Positions 45,009-54,058 of a stretch of 64,000 nt of DNA are shown here, one piece after another. A program made the position numbers and the translations under genes. The stretch is from NCBI GenBank assembly GCA_002069785.1, contig MWCA01000002.1, positions 1 to 64,000 of the forward strand, in the 5' to 3' direction. Numbering within the stretch: the stretch's first letter is position 1; each line of letters starts with the position of its first letter. This stretch comes from Lentisphaerae bacterium ADurb.Bin242. GTDB taxonomy: Bacteria; Verrucomicrobiota; Lentisphaeria; Victivallales; UBA1829. The notes under the pieces were generated by a model that searched no databases, had not been told where the DNA came from, and worked only from the letters and a program-made list of their open reading frames with translations.

Positions 45009-45063
45009 AAGTATATTTTTTTTAAAATATTTTAAATTGCTCCCTTGACAATAAAGTATATTT
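45009..45063. promoter_or_regulatory. Candidate GntR operator repeats
   Basis: AAGTATATTT occurs at 45009-45018 and at 45054-45063, the second inside the promoter spacer. The first lies within an inverted repeat AATATA (44999-45004) and TATATT (45012-45017). These are candidate sites for autoregulation by the GntR protein at 45099. The region is A/T-rich, so chance matches are possible. Confidence 0.4.
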
Positions 45064-45073
45064 GTTATATAAT
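45045..45073 (+). promoter_or_regulatory. Consensus promoter of the GntR-pilin-lyase operon
   Basis: TTGACA (45045-45050) and TATAAT (45068-45073) are separated by 17 bases, a perfect sigma-70 core. The predicted start point is near 45080, giving a short leader before the ATG at 45099. Confidence 0.88.
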
Positions 45074-45098
45074 AAAAACAGAAAGACCGGAAGGCATC

Positions 45099-46202
45099 AT
45101 GACAATGATCAATCTGAAAAACAAAGCCCTGCTCCGCGATGAAGTCCGCGAGAAGATCGTCCGGATGATTATCGAGAACGGAATCTCCAAAGGAGAACGC
45201 CTTCTCCCGGAAAAAGACCTTGGGAAGCTTCTGAACGTCAACCATCTGACCGTCCGTTCCGCGTGCGCGGAGCTTGTGCGGAAAAACGTCCTTTACAAAA
45301 TTCCGGGGCACGGAACGTTTTTCAACGAGTTCCCGCGGGATGAAAGGAATTCCGAACACCCGGTCGCCGGTATCATCATGATGGAGGAAGAACACCTCTT
45401 CAATCTGGTGCGGACCCGGATCATCGACAATCTCCAGGAGCTCGGATGCCTCTGCCGCATCTCGGCACTGACCGGCAGGGAACGGGAAAGCATCCTGCCG
45501 GAAATCCGGAAAATGCTGGATTGCGACGTGGAACATCTGGTCATCATGCAGACGGAACTGGAAAAATTCCCGGACGCAATCGATTTCCTGGAAAAGAACC
45601 TGCATCATTTTAAAACCGTTGTGCGGATTTTCGGAAACCACGCCGTTCCGGAACCCCTTCCGGGATGCCAGGTAACGCCCGATTACAGGAAGTCTTTTCA
45701 GGCGCGTGTGGACCGCCTGAAGGCCGCCGGGATTAAACGCATCGCCTATCTCGGGCCCAGCTGCGCGCCGGATTACCTCGCCGGAAAAGCGAACCGGAAG
45801 TTCAATATGCTTTACACGGAAGCCATGATCGAAGCGGGTCTTTCCGAATATATTGCGATCCGCTCCTCCGGCGACGACATCGATGAGATCCGGCGGCTCC
45901 TTTCTTCTCCGGAACCGGTGGAGGCAATCCTCTGCGCCACCGATTTCCTTGCCATGAAAGTCTTCGAGACCGCCCGGGGAATGAACATCAAGATTCCGGA
46001 ACAATTGAGCATCATCGGTTCCTACCATACGCCCTGGTCGCAATATTTTCATCTGGCGACGACCCGGCTGGACATCCGGAGCTTCGCCGACGCCGTTTCC
46101 CGGGCGATTTCCACCGGCCGCAGGGACGGTGTGGAATATGTGGAGCTCGAACTTGTCGAAGGAACTTCCATCAGGCGAATCGAAAAACGAGATCATAAAT
46201 GA
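45099..46202 (+). CDS. GntR-type regulator with LacI-like sensor domain
   Basis: A 367-residue regulator. The winged helix at about residues 10-75 ([40 protein letters not shown]) is of the GntR type, followed by a LacI/GalR-like sensor domain ([40 protein letters not shown]). The ATG at 45099 is chosen because the upstream extension overlaps the promoter; GGAAGG lies five bases before it. It leads an operon of two pilins, a polysaccharide lyase, a split hydrolase and two Gfo/Idh enzymes. Confidence 0.9.
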   Translation: MTMINLKNKALLRDEVREKIVRMIIENGISKGERLLPEKDLGKLLNVNHLTVRSACAELVRKNVLYKIPGHGTFFNEFPRDERNSEHPVAGIIMMEEEHLFNLVRTRIIDNLQELGCLCRISALTGRERESILPEIRKMLDCDVEHLVIMQTELEKFPDAIDFLEKNLHHFKTVVRIFGNHAVPEPLPGCQVTPDYRKSFQARVDRLKAAGIKRIAYLGPSCAPDYLAGKANRKFNMLYTEAMIEAGLSEYIAIRSSGDDIDEIRRLLSSPEPVEAILCATDFLAMKVFETARGMNIKIPEQLSIIGSYHTPWSQYFHLATTRLDIRSFADAVSRAISTGRRDGVEYVELELVEGTSIRRIEKRDHK

Positions 46203-46221
46203 GAAAAAAGGAGTAAAAACG

Positions 46222-46956
46222 ATGAAAAAGAGAAGAGAGACGTTCACATTGATAGAACTTCTCATCGTGGTTGCGATCATCGCAATTCTGGCGGGAATGC
46301 TTCTGCCCGCGCTGAATAAGGCGAGGGAAAGGGCCCGGGCTGTTCAATGCGTCAATAACCTGAAACAAGTCGGCATCGTCCATGGTCTATATCAATCGGA
46401 CTACAATTACTGGCCGTTCAACCTGTCCCGCTCTGCGGTGGACGGCACGTATGTATGGTGGGAAAATCTGAGAAAACTGGAGGGATTGAAGAGACTCAAC
46501 ACGATATGCCCGACGGTATACCCTGACGCAACAACCGAGGCAAGGGCTCTTGGAATCAATCGTTACCAATGCTACGGACAGGAGGCCATGATGTCGAACG
46601 GCTATGTGAGGGCGAAAATGGACACCGGATATTTCAGCGTCGACGGGACCGGTTCCTTCATCGATGTCGCAAAATTGAAGAATCTTTCCTCGTTCCCGTG
46701 CGTTTCGGATTCCCGGGACAACGCCATCGGAAGCAGCATCATGTCGCAGGCGACGAACATTTATGTGGGCACGTACGGCGTCTACTCCCTGCACCACAAC
46801 GGCCGGGGCAACATCCTTTATCTGGATACGCATGTGGGGTCCATCGGGAGCAGCTCGATCATCGAAATGGCCGCTTTCTTCAAGATCAAGGAGGCCTTCG
46901 GCACCTTGAAGGCGATCTATAAGGACAACAACGGGATTCTCAGAACCGTCCAATGA
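46222..46956 (+). CDS. Prepilin-like protein with H-X9-D motif
   Basis: A 244-residue pseudopilin-like protein. Leader MKKRRET, then [18 protein letters not shown] and [17 protein letters not shown]. Near the C-terminus [12 protein letters not shown] keeps the H-X9-D spacing with DT in place of DG. AAAGGAG lies eight bases before the ATG at 46222. It is separated from the GntR gene by 19 bases and from the second pilin by about 26 bases. Confidence 0.9.
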   Translation: MKKRRETFTLIELLIVVAIIAILAGMLLPALNKARERARAVQCVNNLKQVGIVHGLYQSDYNYWPFNLSRSAVDGTYVWWENLRKLEGLKRLNTICPTVYPDATTEARALGINRYQCYGQEAMMSNGYVRAKMDTGYFSVDGTGSFIDVAKLKNLSSFPCVSDSRDNAIGSSIMSQATNIYVGTYGVYSLHHNGRGNILYLDTHVGSIGSSSIIEMAAFFKIKEAFGTLKAIYKDNNGILRTVQ

Positions 46957-46982
46957 AAACCAGGAAAGAGAGGGTGACGAAC

Positions 46983-47450
46983 ATGAACGCCTTGTATTCG
47001 ATTTTCCGGCCGCGAATGGAAGGAAAACATCCTGTCCCTCCTTCTTTCCGCAAGAAATTCACATTAATAGAACTCCTCGTCGTGATTGCCATTATTGCGA
47101 TTCTGGCGGGAATGCTTCTGCCGGCGCTGAACAAGGCAAAAGAGAAAGCGCGATCCATCAATTGCGCGGGCAACCTCAAGCAGCTTTCACTGGCGACTTT
47201 TGCCTATCTGAACGACTACAAAGACACTTTTCCGAAATTGCGCTATACGAGTTCGGGAACCACGCTCGTCGGCTTTTCCGAAATCGTCCGATATTTGAAA
47301 ATCACAAAGCTGAAAAACAGTGCGGTCCACTGTCCTTCGGAGGATTTCGAGGTGCTTTCCAAACGCTACAATTATACGCTGAGCGGAAATCTGAAGTATT
47401 TCTATCAGACGGACTGGAAAAAAGCCCCGTGGGGGAATACCCATCCGTAA
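46983..47450 (+). CDS. Short prepilin-like protein lacking the C-terminal motif
   Basis: A 155-residue pseudopilin-like protein with [18 protein letters not shown] preceded by a 25-residue basic leader and followed by [17 protein letters not shown]. It ends at [10 protein letters not shown], roughly 90 residues earlier than the other pilins, and has no H-X9-DG region. An alternative ATG at 46953 overlaps the stop of the previous gene by four bases. It may be a genuinely small pilin or one truncated by mutation. It lies between the longer pilin and the lyase. Confidence 0.75.
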   Translation: MNALYSIFRPRMEGKHPVPPSFRKKFTLIELLVVIAIIAILAGMLLPALNKAKEKARSINCAGNLKQLSLATFAYLNDYKDTFPKLRYTSSGTTLVGFSEIVRYLKITKLKNSAVHCPSEDFEVLSKRYNYTLSGNLKYFYQTDWKKAPWGNTHP

Positions 47451-47522
47451 AATCGGAATTTCAGGGTTGAAATCGGCCCCTGAGGGTACATTTTATTCGA
47501 ACTGATCAACATGGAGAGCGAT

Positions 47523-50381
47523 ATGAAGAAAATCCTGCTGCCCGCTTTAGGCGCTGTGATCGCGTTGTCCGCGGCGGAACCCCTGCCGCAGGAGAAAAAA
47601 CCCGCGGTCCTGCGCTTCGACCTGAGTTCCACCGGACTCGAAAAGATGAAGAACGGAAACCGGCTCTGGCATATTCCGGCGGACAGAGAAAGCAGTAAAA
47701 TCGTCTTCGACCTCGACAAGCTGGGCGTTACGCCCAACGATTACGATGAAATCCGCGTTCTATTCTGCAACCGCAAGGGCGTCGCGGGTCTTGCCGCGCG
47801 CCTCACCAATTATCCCGCGACGGACCAGCTCCGCAACTGGTATTCCAAAACCGCCCTGCCGGAAAACCAGTTCATCGACCAGCGTTTCGACCTGCGGATG
47901 GACGACGACGGCTGGTGGTTCGGAAATCCGGTCATGGACGGGCACAAACTCGAACTGACCCTTCTCAAGAAATACAAACGCGTCCCGGGTGAACCGCCCG
48001 GCCGCGAAGTCGAAATCGCCGCCGTCGAACTGATCCGCCGGAAAGCCGACCTGACGTTCGATGAAACGGCGGCGGTCCTGAGTGCCGACCCAAAATCCAT
48101 CTCATGGAAATACCATCTGGAAATATTAAACCGCGAAGCCGTGCCGCAGAAACTGGAACTCTCTCTCGACACCGGCGGACTGAAGCATTTCAAGGCCGAC
48201 TGGACGAAAAAGACGCTGTCGCTCGGACCGCGCGAAAAAGTGAACCTCCCGCTGGTCCTCTCCATTCCCCGTTCCGAAGCGGAAAAACTGCCTCCGCTCT
48301 ACAGCGAACGGGTTCTGCCGAAACTGATTTTCAAAGACGATCCGCCGATCTTTCCCCTGATCGGATACCGTCCGCGCTACGTATGGGCGACCCTGCCCGT
48401 GGAAAATGTCCGGGTTTCCCTTGCCGTGCCGAAAACGGACCGGGAGCGGAAGGAGCTGACCGCGAAAGCCGAAGCGGCCGCCGCAAAGACTTTTGCCGTT
48501 CCACCGCAGGTCCATCCGGAATACTGCGCGATCTTCAAGCCGCGGGAGATGGAAGCGCTCTCCTTCTACCGGGTGCGCGACCGCAAGACGGGCGAGGACA
48601 TCAGCAAAAAACCCGGCGTCACCGGGTCGTACATCTACCACCACAACGAACAGACCTTCCGCGACCTGAAACTCATGGCTCAGGCGTACAAGCTGACCGG
48701 GAATCCCGCCTACGCGGAAAAAATCCGGGACATCCTGCTGGAATACGCCCATTGGTTCCGGTATCTGCCGCCGCGCGGCCCCTCCTCCACCGGCGGCGGG
48801 TCGCGGTTGACCTCGACGACGCTGGACCTCTGCTACTTCTTCACGGACGGCGTGGAAGCATACGTCGCGGTCAAGGATTCGCCCGTCTTCGGCAAGGCGG
48901 ACCGGGAAAAGATCGAATCCTCCTTCCTCGCGCCTCTCATGAAGAATCTTTATTCCCATGACATCGAATTCACCAACATGCAGCTCCATCATATCGCGAA
49001 CTACGGTTCCGCCGCCATTCTGCTGAACCGTTACTGGAACCTGCTCGGAGACGCCCTGTACGGCGACCACGGATTCTACGCCTTCGTCCGGGACGGCTTC
49101 ACCGCGGACGGCATTGCATTGGAAGGCGGCGCCTATCATCCGTTCGGACTCCTTCCCCTGCTGGATTTCGCCGCCAAAATCCGCGAATGCGGAATCGAGC
49201 TGGTCAACGATCCTTTCAAACGGATTTTCGACCACGGCATCCTCTGCACCCCGCAGGGAATCGCCGACGGCAATCTCCGTTCCACCTACCCGCTGGCCTG
49301 GGAACGTTTCCGCGATCCGAAGTATCTGCCGACCCTGAAACTCATGAAGAAACTGCCGCCCGGAATTCAGGCGAAGGACGTGCCGGACACGCTGTTCCTC
49401 GGGAACACCCTCCAGAAGAACAACGGCTATCTCTGGATCAGGGAAGACGGTCCTTACGGTTTCCGCGCCATCGCAATCAACTATATCATGGGCTGGGACC
49501 GTCTGGAGCACGACCGTCTGAACTTCCGTCTCTTCGATCACGGAATGCTTTCCCACGAGGTCAGCCGGGTCGGCTACACGAATCCCGGTGCGGACATGGA
49601 GGCGACCGTCTCCCACAACACGATCGTGGTCGACGAGAAAAATTCCGCGCCCAATCCGTCCGCGCTGGCCGCGTTCCTCGACCGCAAGGGCCTGCCGGGA
49701 GCGCTGTTTACGGAAAATCCACAATCTCCGCTCTATCCGGACATTGCGTTCTCCCGCGTCATTGCGCTTTTCGACGGCATCCTGTTCGTGGGCGACAGGC
49801 AATACGCGAAGGACGGCAAAGTCCATACCTTCGACTGGCCGTTCTATGCTCCCTGGCAGCCCTGGGCAAAGGAAGGCGAATGGGAGTTCTCCCTTCCGGG
49901 CGATTTCCAAACTCCGTTCAAGACCTCCTATCGTCACGTGGCTTCCGCCGTCTCTTCCCCCGTGAAAGACGGCCTGAAGGCTTCGGTCGACATCCCGCCG
50001 TCCACCCTTGAGAAAGGGTTCGACGTCAGGCAAAAGTCCGACCGGCGCCTTTCTATGACTTTCGCCCTGCCCCGGGAAACGACGGCGGCAAAGTTCCGGA
50101 TCGGGCGCGGACACAATCCCAAACCCGGCCCGATGCTTCTGCTCCGCCAGCAGGGAAAGGACGCCGAATTCGCCGCTGCGTTCGACACGGTCAAAACCGG
50201 CGGGAAGGAACGAATCGAAAGTGTCCGCTCCCTCCCCTTCGAGCCGGCCGATCCGCTCTCCGCCGTCTGGGAAGTCAAGGCGGATTCAGGAACGTATTAC
50301 GTCATCGTGAACCGCACGGGAAAAGAACTGAAAGCCGGAAACATCAGAACCAACCAGCAGTTTGAGGTCATCAAGAAATGA
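47523..50381 (+). CDS. Secreted heparinase II/III-type polysaccharide lyase
   Basis: A 952-residue exported protein. MKKILLPALGAVIALSAA is the signal peptide, and GGAGAG lies before the ATG at 47523. Residues about 320-640 form the helical toroid of alginate/heparinase-type lyases (FTNMQLHHIANYGSAAILLN holds the usual N and H pattern; DGIALEGGAYHPFGLLPLLD). Residues about 650-900 are the heparinase II/III-like sheet domain (VSHNTIVVDEKNSAPNP with the H-N-T signature, and KVHTFDWPFYAPWQPW). Such lyases cleave uronate-containing polysaccharides by beta-elimination in the periplasm or outside. It overlaps the next gene by four bases. The exact polymer is unknown. Confidence 0.85.
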   Translation: MKKILLPALGAVIALSAAEPLPQEKKPAVLRFDLSSTGLEKMKNGNRLWHIPADRESSKIVFDLDKLGVTPNDYDEIRVLFCNRKGVAGLAARLTNYPATDQLRNWYSKTALPENQFIDQRFDLRMDDDGWWFGNPVMDGHKLELTLLKKYKRVPGEPPGREVEIAAVELIRRKADLTFDETAAVLSADPKSISWKYHLEILNREAVPQKLELSLDTGGLKHFKADWTKKTLSLGPREKVNLPLVLSIPRSEAEKLPPLYSERVLPKLIFKDDPPIFPLIGYRPRYVWATLPVENVRVSLAVPKTDRERKELTAKAEAAAAKTFAVPPQVHPEYCAIFKPREMEALSFYRVRDRKTGEDISKKPGVTGSYIYHHNEQTFRDLKLMAQAYKLTGNPAYAEKIRDILLEYAHWFRYLPPRGPSSTGGGSRLTSTTLDLCYFFTDGVEAYVAVKDSPVFGKADREKIESSFLAPLMKNLYSHDIEFTNMQLHHIANYGSAAILLNRYWNLLGDALYGDHGFYAFVRDGFTADGIALEGGAYHPFGLLPLLDFAAKIRECGIELVNDPFKRIFDHGILCTPQGIADGNLRSTYPLAWERFRDPKYLPTLKLMKKLPPGIQAKDVPDTLFLGNTLQKNNGYLWIREDGPYGFRAIAINYIMGWDRLEHDRLNFRLFDHGMLSHEVSRVGYTNPGADMEATVSHNTIVVDEKNSAPNPSALAAFLDRKGLPGALFTENPQSPLYPDIAFSRVIALFDGILFVGDRQYAKDGKVHTFDWPFYAPWQPWAKEGEWEFSLPGDFQTPFKTSYRHVASAVSSPVKDGLKASVDIPPSTLEKGFDVRQKSDRRLSMTFALPRETTAAKFRIGRGHNPKPGPMLLLRQQGKDAEFAAAFDTVKTGGKERIESVRSLPFEPADPLSAVWEVKADSGTYYVIVNRTGKELKAGNIRTNQQFEVIKK

Positions 50382-51607
50382 AAAAGTTGTTATTTGCCGT
50401 ACTGGCCGCCGCCTCGCTCGGACTCCACGCCGATCTCAAGGAGAAAGTCTTCAAATTCATGCCTCTTCAATCCGACCTGGGGGTGATTTCCGGAAACGGA
50501 ACCCGCTCGCAGGAAGCGGTCTTCACCCGCGAATCCGCGGCGTTCACCCCGGACTTCAAGCGCTTCGAGACTAACATTCCCCGTTTCTTCAACGGCGGAC
50601 TCCTGATCGAAAACGGCGGAAAAACGCCCGAACGCGGCGCATGGAACTTCCTGCCCGCCGGAGTCCCGTTCCTGGAGGGCGGCAAAACGGTCAAGGGAAT
50701 CCATGGCGACGCGTTGGAATTTTCCGGAGCCAAGACACTGAAGGCAATTCCGCTCAAAACCGGCGGAGCGCATGTCTTTTCTTTTTACGCGAAAGGAAAA
50801 GGAAATCTTTCCCTGACGCCTCTCCTGAATCTGAAAAGCGGGACCGCGAAAAAACTTCCGGCGGCCGGCTTCCCCCTGACCGCCGAGTGGCAGCGGTTCC
50901 ATGTTTCCTTCTCCGCCGGAAATCCGGCGAAAGACGCGGACCCGGCGCTCTCCTTCGGCGGCTCATTCCAGGCTGAAAACGTAACGGTCGGCGCACCGAT
51001 GCTGGAAGGTCCCTGCATCTATTTTCAGACATTCTCTCCGAGCACCTACATCCCGAACGGAGCCTTCCGCGCCGCGGACAAGCTGAAACTTCCGGTCATC
51101 ACGCCGGAACTGGGAACGGAAGGAGCCTTCGCCTTCGTTTTCGAACCGACTTCGCAAGGCTGGTGGCAGGCGCTCCTTTCCGCGGGCGGCGGATGGAAAC
51201 CGGAACTGGAGCTTTCTTACAATGTCTACGCTCCGACCAATACGCGCCTCACGCTCCAGTTCCGCGGGAAAAAGATGCTGGCGCAGGCGCGTCTTGCACT
51301 CGGACAGAAGTATCATCTGCTCGTGAATTACACGAAAGACGGCTTTTCCCTCTGGCTCGACGGCAAAAAGCTTGGAGAAGAGAAAGCTCCCGGAGCTCCG
51401 TTCACCACAAAAGACCTCTTTCTCGGGAGCCGCGACATCGAAATCAAATCCAACGGAATCTTCCGCAATTTCGCCATCTTCAAAGCGCCCCTGGATGATG
51501 CGGAAATCAAAGAACTCTTCCTGAACGCCGACCTGACGAAGCTTCTGCCGGCGAAGGAGGTTTCTCTCGCCAGCCCTTTTGTGTGTTCCCCGTCAACGCG
51601 GGGATAA
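50378..51607 (+). CDS. Giant hydrolase, N-terminal part (LamG-like), zero frame of a split gene
   Basis: A 409-codon frame with signal peptide MKKLLFAVLAAASLGLHA. Residues about 225-395 form a LamG/concanavalin-type sandwich (HLLVNYTKDGFSLWLDGKKL). It starts inside the stop of the lyase gene (ATGA) and stops at 51605-51607. The downstream frame (51583-54021) continues in the -1 frame with the barrel and amidotransferase-like domains that follow a LamG-like domain in the gene at 41317. Joined, the protein would be about 1214 residues, like its relatives here. Split by programmed frameshift, mutation or sequencing error (see 51554-51603). Confidence 0.8.
   Translation: MKKLLFAVLAAASLGLHADLKEKVFKFMPLQSDLGVISGNGTRSQEAVFTRESAAFTPDFKRFETNIPRFFNGGLLIENGGKTPERGAWNFLPAGVPFLEGGKTVKGIHGDALEFSGAKTLKAIPLKTGGAHVFSFYAKGKGNLSLTPLLNLKSGTAKKLPAAGFPLTAEWQRFHVSFSAGNPAKDADPALSFGGSFQAENVTVGAPMLEGPCIYFQTFSPSTYIPNGAFRAADKLKLPVITPELGTEGAFAFVFEPTSQGWWQALLSAGGGWKPELELSYNVYAPTNTRLTLQFRGKKMLAQARLALGQKYHLLVNYTKDGFSLWLDGKKLGEEKAPGAPFTTKDLFLGSRDIEIKSNGIFRNFAIFKAPLDDAEIKELFLNADLTKLLPAKEVSLASPFVCSPSTRG
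51554..51603 (+). promoter_or_regulatory. Candidate -1 programmed frameshift signal
   Basis: Three elements in order: AAGGAGG (51554-51560) as an internal Shine-Dalgarno; the slippery heptamer C CCT TTT (51574-51580) in the correct zero-frame phase, 13 bases later; and a hairpin CCCCG/CGGGG (51588-51603, six-base loop) seven bases after it. The zero-frame stop TAA follows at 51605. The -1 frame then reads TGT GTG TTC CCC into the downstream domains. GTGTGT at 51581-51586 could also have gained two bases by slippage, which would explain the split as a simple mutation. Confidence 0.45.
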
Positions 51608-54021
51608 GCACAATTCTGTTCGACAGCGCCAAACCGGCCGCCTCGGCGGAACTCCGGATCGCTTCCTTCAAAACGGGAACCGTCGAAGTCACGGGAAACC
51701 GCCTGACCTGCCGTTTCGATCCCGCGCTGCTGATGCCCGGAAGTTATTCGCTGGAACTCGCCTGCCGGTTCACGGACGGAGCGACTGGAAATTTTTCCTT
51801 CCCGATCAAGGTCGGCAAGGCGCTGCGTCCCTGGGAAAATGTTCAGGTGAACACCTGGAATGAATACCGTCCGGAGTTCGAAGGGTCCGGCGTGACAATT
51901 GCCGCCAGCGGCCTGGAAGCCCACAAGATCGACGCCCTTGCGGAAAAACAGCTTTACGGCAATTACAACCTGAATTATTTCGGAACGCCGCGCCCCGGAT
52001 ATCCGGAAGACGTTGCGGTGGATTCGTCCGGAAAAACGCTCTATCCGGACATCCGTTCTCCCTATCTCAAAACAGATGTTTCGGAATATGGCCGGAAAGT
52101 GGCGGAAGCCATCAAGCTGGCGCCCACCTTCAAGGCGATCGTGCTGAACTCGGAACATCATGCGGGCGGCGCGGGCAACTGGGCCAATTTCTCCCCTTCG
52201 GAACTTCGGCGCGCCCGTTCGTTCGGGCTTGACCTTGAAAAATGGCGTCTGACCGGCGAAAAAACCAATGAAAGTTTCCGGAAATTCATGCCGATGGGCT
52301 ACCTCGGAACCACCGTCGCGCCGGAACTCGTGCCGGAATCCCGCGCCATCCCGGCAGACAATCCGCTGTATGCCTATCTGCTCGACCATCACGGCCCGGA
52401 CGGCGGAACCGAGGTGGTCATCAACGACCTGCTGGCGGAAGCCATCCTCAAAGTGCGCCCGGACCTCCTGATGATGCAGGACCCTGTAATGCGGCGTCCC
52501 GCCCTGCGGAGTTATGAAAAAATCAATGTCGCACAGGACTGGTTTTATTACACCGAGCTTTCCGTGATGGTGAACGGAGTCGAAGGACTCGGAGCGGTCC
52601 GGCGTGGATTTCCGGAAATGACGACCTCCACGATGCCTCAGTTCCTCTTCAAGGAGGGCATGGCCGCTCCGTTCGCCGGAATGCCTCCGCGCGACATGTT
52701 CCGGGAAGCCTGCTGGATCGCGGCCAGCCGTCCCATGCGCGTCATTTCCTTCTGGAACACGGGCAATGCTTTCCTCAAAGGCAATCAGATGACGGCGGAC
52801 GAGATCAAGGAACTGCTCGGCAATGCGGATTACGCACAGACCGCAAAAACAATGAAAGAGAAAAAAGCGAATCCGTTCTGTTTCGATCCGAGGCTGAAGG
52901 AGGAATTCCGCTCCCTTTCGGAAACACTCTGGGTTCCGTTCGGCGCGCTGATGCCCAACTGGGAAAACGCTCCCCGGAAACTTGCCGTGGTCAGGAGTTT
53001 CGCCTCGGATTTGTTCGGAAATGTCCGCTGGCCCAATACGGGCGTAATCGGCACAGCCATTGCCGAGTCCGGAATTCCTTTCGACATTCTGCTGGACAAC
53101 GACCTCGAAAAAGGGATCGGAAACTATGATGTGATCGTGCTTCCGAACTGTTCCGCCCTGCCGGAAAAGGGCGTGAACAATCTCCGCGAATTCATCCGGC
53201 GCGGCGGAACCGTCGTCGCCGATGACAAACTGAAAGTCAAGGGGCTGGAGGGAGCGGTCATTCTTCAGGGCCCGGCCCAATGGGACGAGGAGGCTTTCCG
53301 TCAGAAGGAACAGGAAATTCTCCGGCAGGCGGGCGGAAAAACCGATACGCCCGCATATATCGAAGCCATGGAGGAACTTCAGAAAGAGACGGACAGGCAA
53401 AAGCAGACGCCCGGGCTGAACGAACTCCTCCGGAAACGCCTCAAAACGACTTTTTCCACCTCGAACACGAATCTTTTCTGGAATCATCTCCGGGCCGGGG
53501 ACGCCCAATATCTCTTCGTCGTGAACGATCTCCGCATTCCCGGCGAAATCTATGGCCGTTTCGGAAAGGTCAGGGAACAGGGAGTGGCGCAGAAGGTTTC
53601 CTTCAGGATTCACGATCCGAAACTCCGTCATGCCTTCCATCTGAACTCGAACACTCCGATTCCCGTGAAAAATGGAGAAATCTCCCTTGAACTTCCGCCG
53701 TCCGGAGGCAATATTATACTCTTTACGGAAAAACAGCCCGGAAGGTTCGCTGTTTCCGCGGAGAAGGAAGTCAGGCGGGGAGCACGCATGTCCGTGAAAC
53801 TCTCGCTCGAAAACGGCTCAGGGTTGATTCCCGTGAATCTGGAACTCTTTCTTCCCGACGGAACACGCTCAAGCCTTTCCCGCTGGAATGTTTTGAAAAA
53901 CGGGTCGCTCGCATGGGAGTTCACGATTCCCCTGAACGCGCCGGCAGGAGACTGGCGCATCCGCGCCGCGGAGTCGGCGACGGGACAGGTGAAGACTTTC
54001 TCCTTCCGGGTCGCGCCATAA
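51583..54021 (+). CDS. Giant GH42-like hydrolase, C-terminal part, -1 frame of a split gene
   Basis: An 812-codon frame with no signal peptide and no proper ribosome binding site (a GTG at 51583 lies 22 bases after AAGGAGG). Residues about 75-450 look like a barrel (AIVLNSEHHAGGAGNW with a candidate glutamate; NVAQDWFYYTELSVMVNGVE). Residues about 470-560 resemble the GH42 amidotransferase-like domain (YDVIVLPNCSALPEKGVNNL; FIRRGGTVVADDKLKVKG). It lacks everything N-terminal, so it is best read as the continuation of 50378-51607. The Gfo/Idh gene follows after 37 bases. Full-length production depends on a frameshift or on a sequence correction. Confidence 0.75.
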   Translation: MFPVNAGISTILFDSAKPAASAELRIASFKTGTVEVTGNRLTCRFDPALLMPGSYSLELACRFTDGATGNFSFPIKVGKALRPWENVQVNTWNEYRPEFEGSGVTIAASGLEAHKIDALAEKQLYGNYNLNYFGTPRPGYPEDVAVDSSGKTLYPDIRSPYLKTDVSEYGRKVAEAIKLAPTFKAIVLNSEHHAGGAGNWANFSPSELRRARSFGLDLEKWRLTGEKTNESFRKFMPMGYLGTTVAPELVPESRAIPADNPLYAYLLDHHGPDGGTEVVINDLLAEAILKVRPDLLMMQDPVMRRPALRSYEKINVAQDWFYYTELSVMVNGVEGLGAVRRGFPEMTTSTMPQFLFKEGMAAPFAGMPPRDMFREACWIAASRPMRVISFWNTGNAFLKGNQMTADEIKELLGNADYAQTAKTMKEKKANPFCFDPRLKEEFRSLSETLWVPFGALMPNWENAPRKLAVVRSFASDLFGNVRWPNTGVIGTAIAESGIPFDILLDNDLEKGIGNYDVIVLPNCSALPEKGVNNLREFIRRGGTVVADDKLKVKGLEGAVILQGPAQWDEEAFRQKEQEILRQAGGKTDTPAYIEAMEELQKETDRQKQTPGLNELLRKRLKTTFSTSNTNLFWNHLRAGDAQYLFVVNDLRIPGEIYGRFGKVREQGVAQKVSFRIHDPKLRHAFHLNSNTPIPVKNGEISLELPPSGGNIILFTEKQPGRFAVSAEKEVRRGARMSVKLSLENGSGLIPVNLELFLPDGTRSSLSRWNVLKNGSLAWEFTIPLNAPAGDWRIRAAESATGQVKTFSFRVAP

Positions 54022-54058
54022 ACTCTTTACCTGCCGGAAAGGTCGGAAAAGCTCGAAG

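Noticed and set aside
48126-50114. 662-codon minus-strand frame
   Set aside because: Antisense to the lyase, whose motifs and signal peptide are clear.
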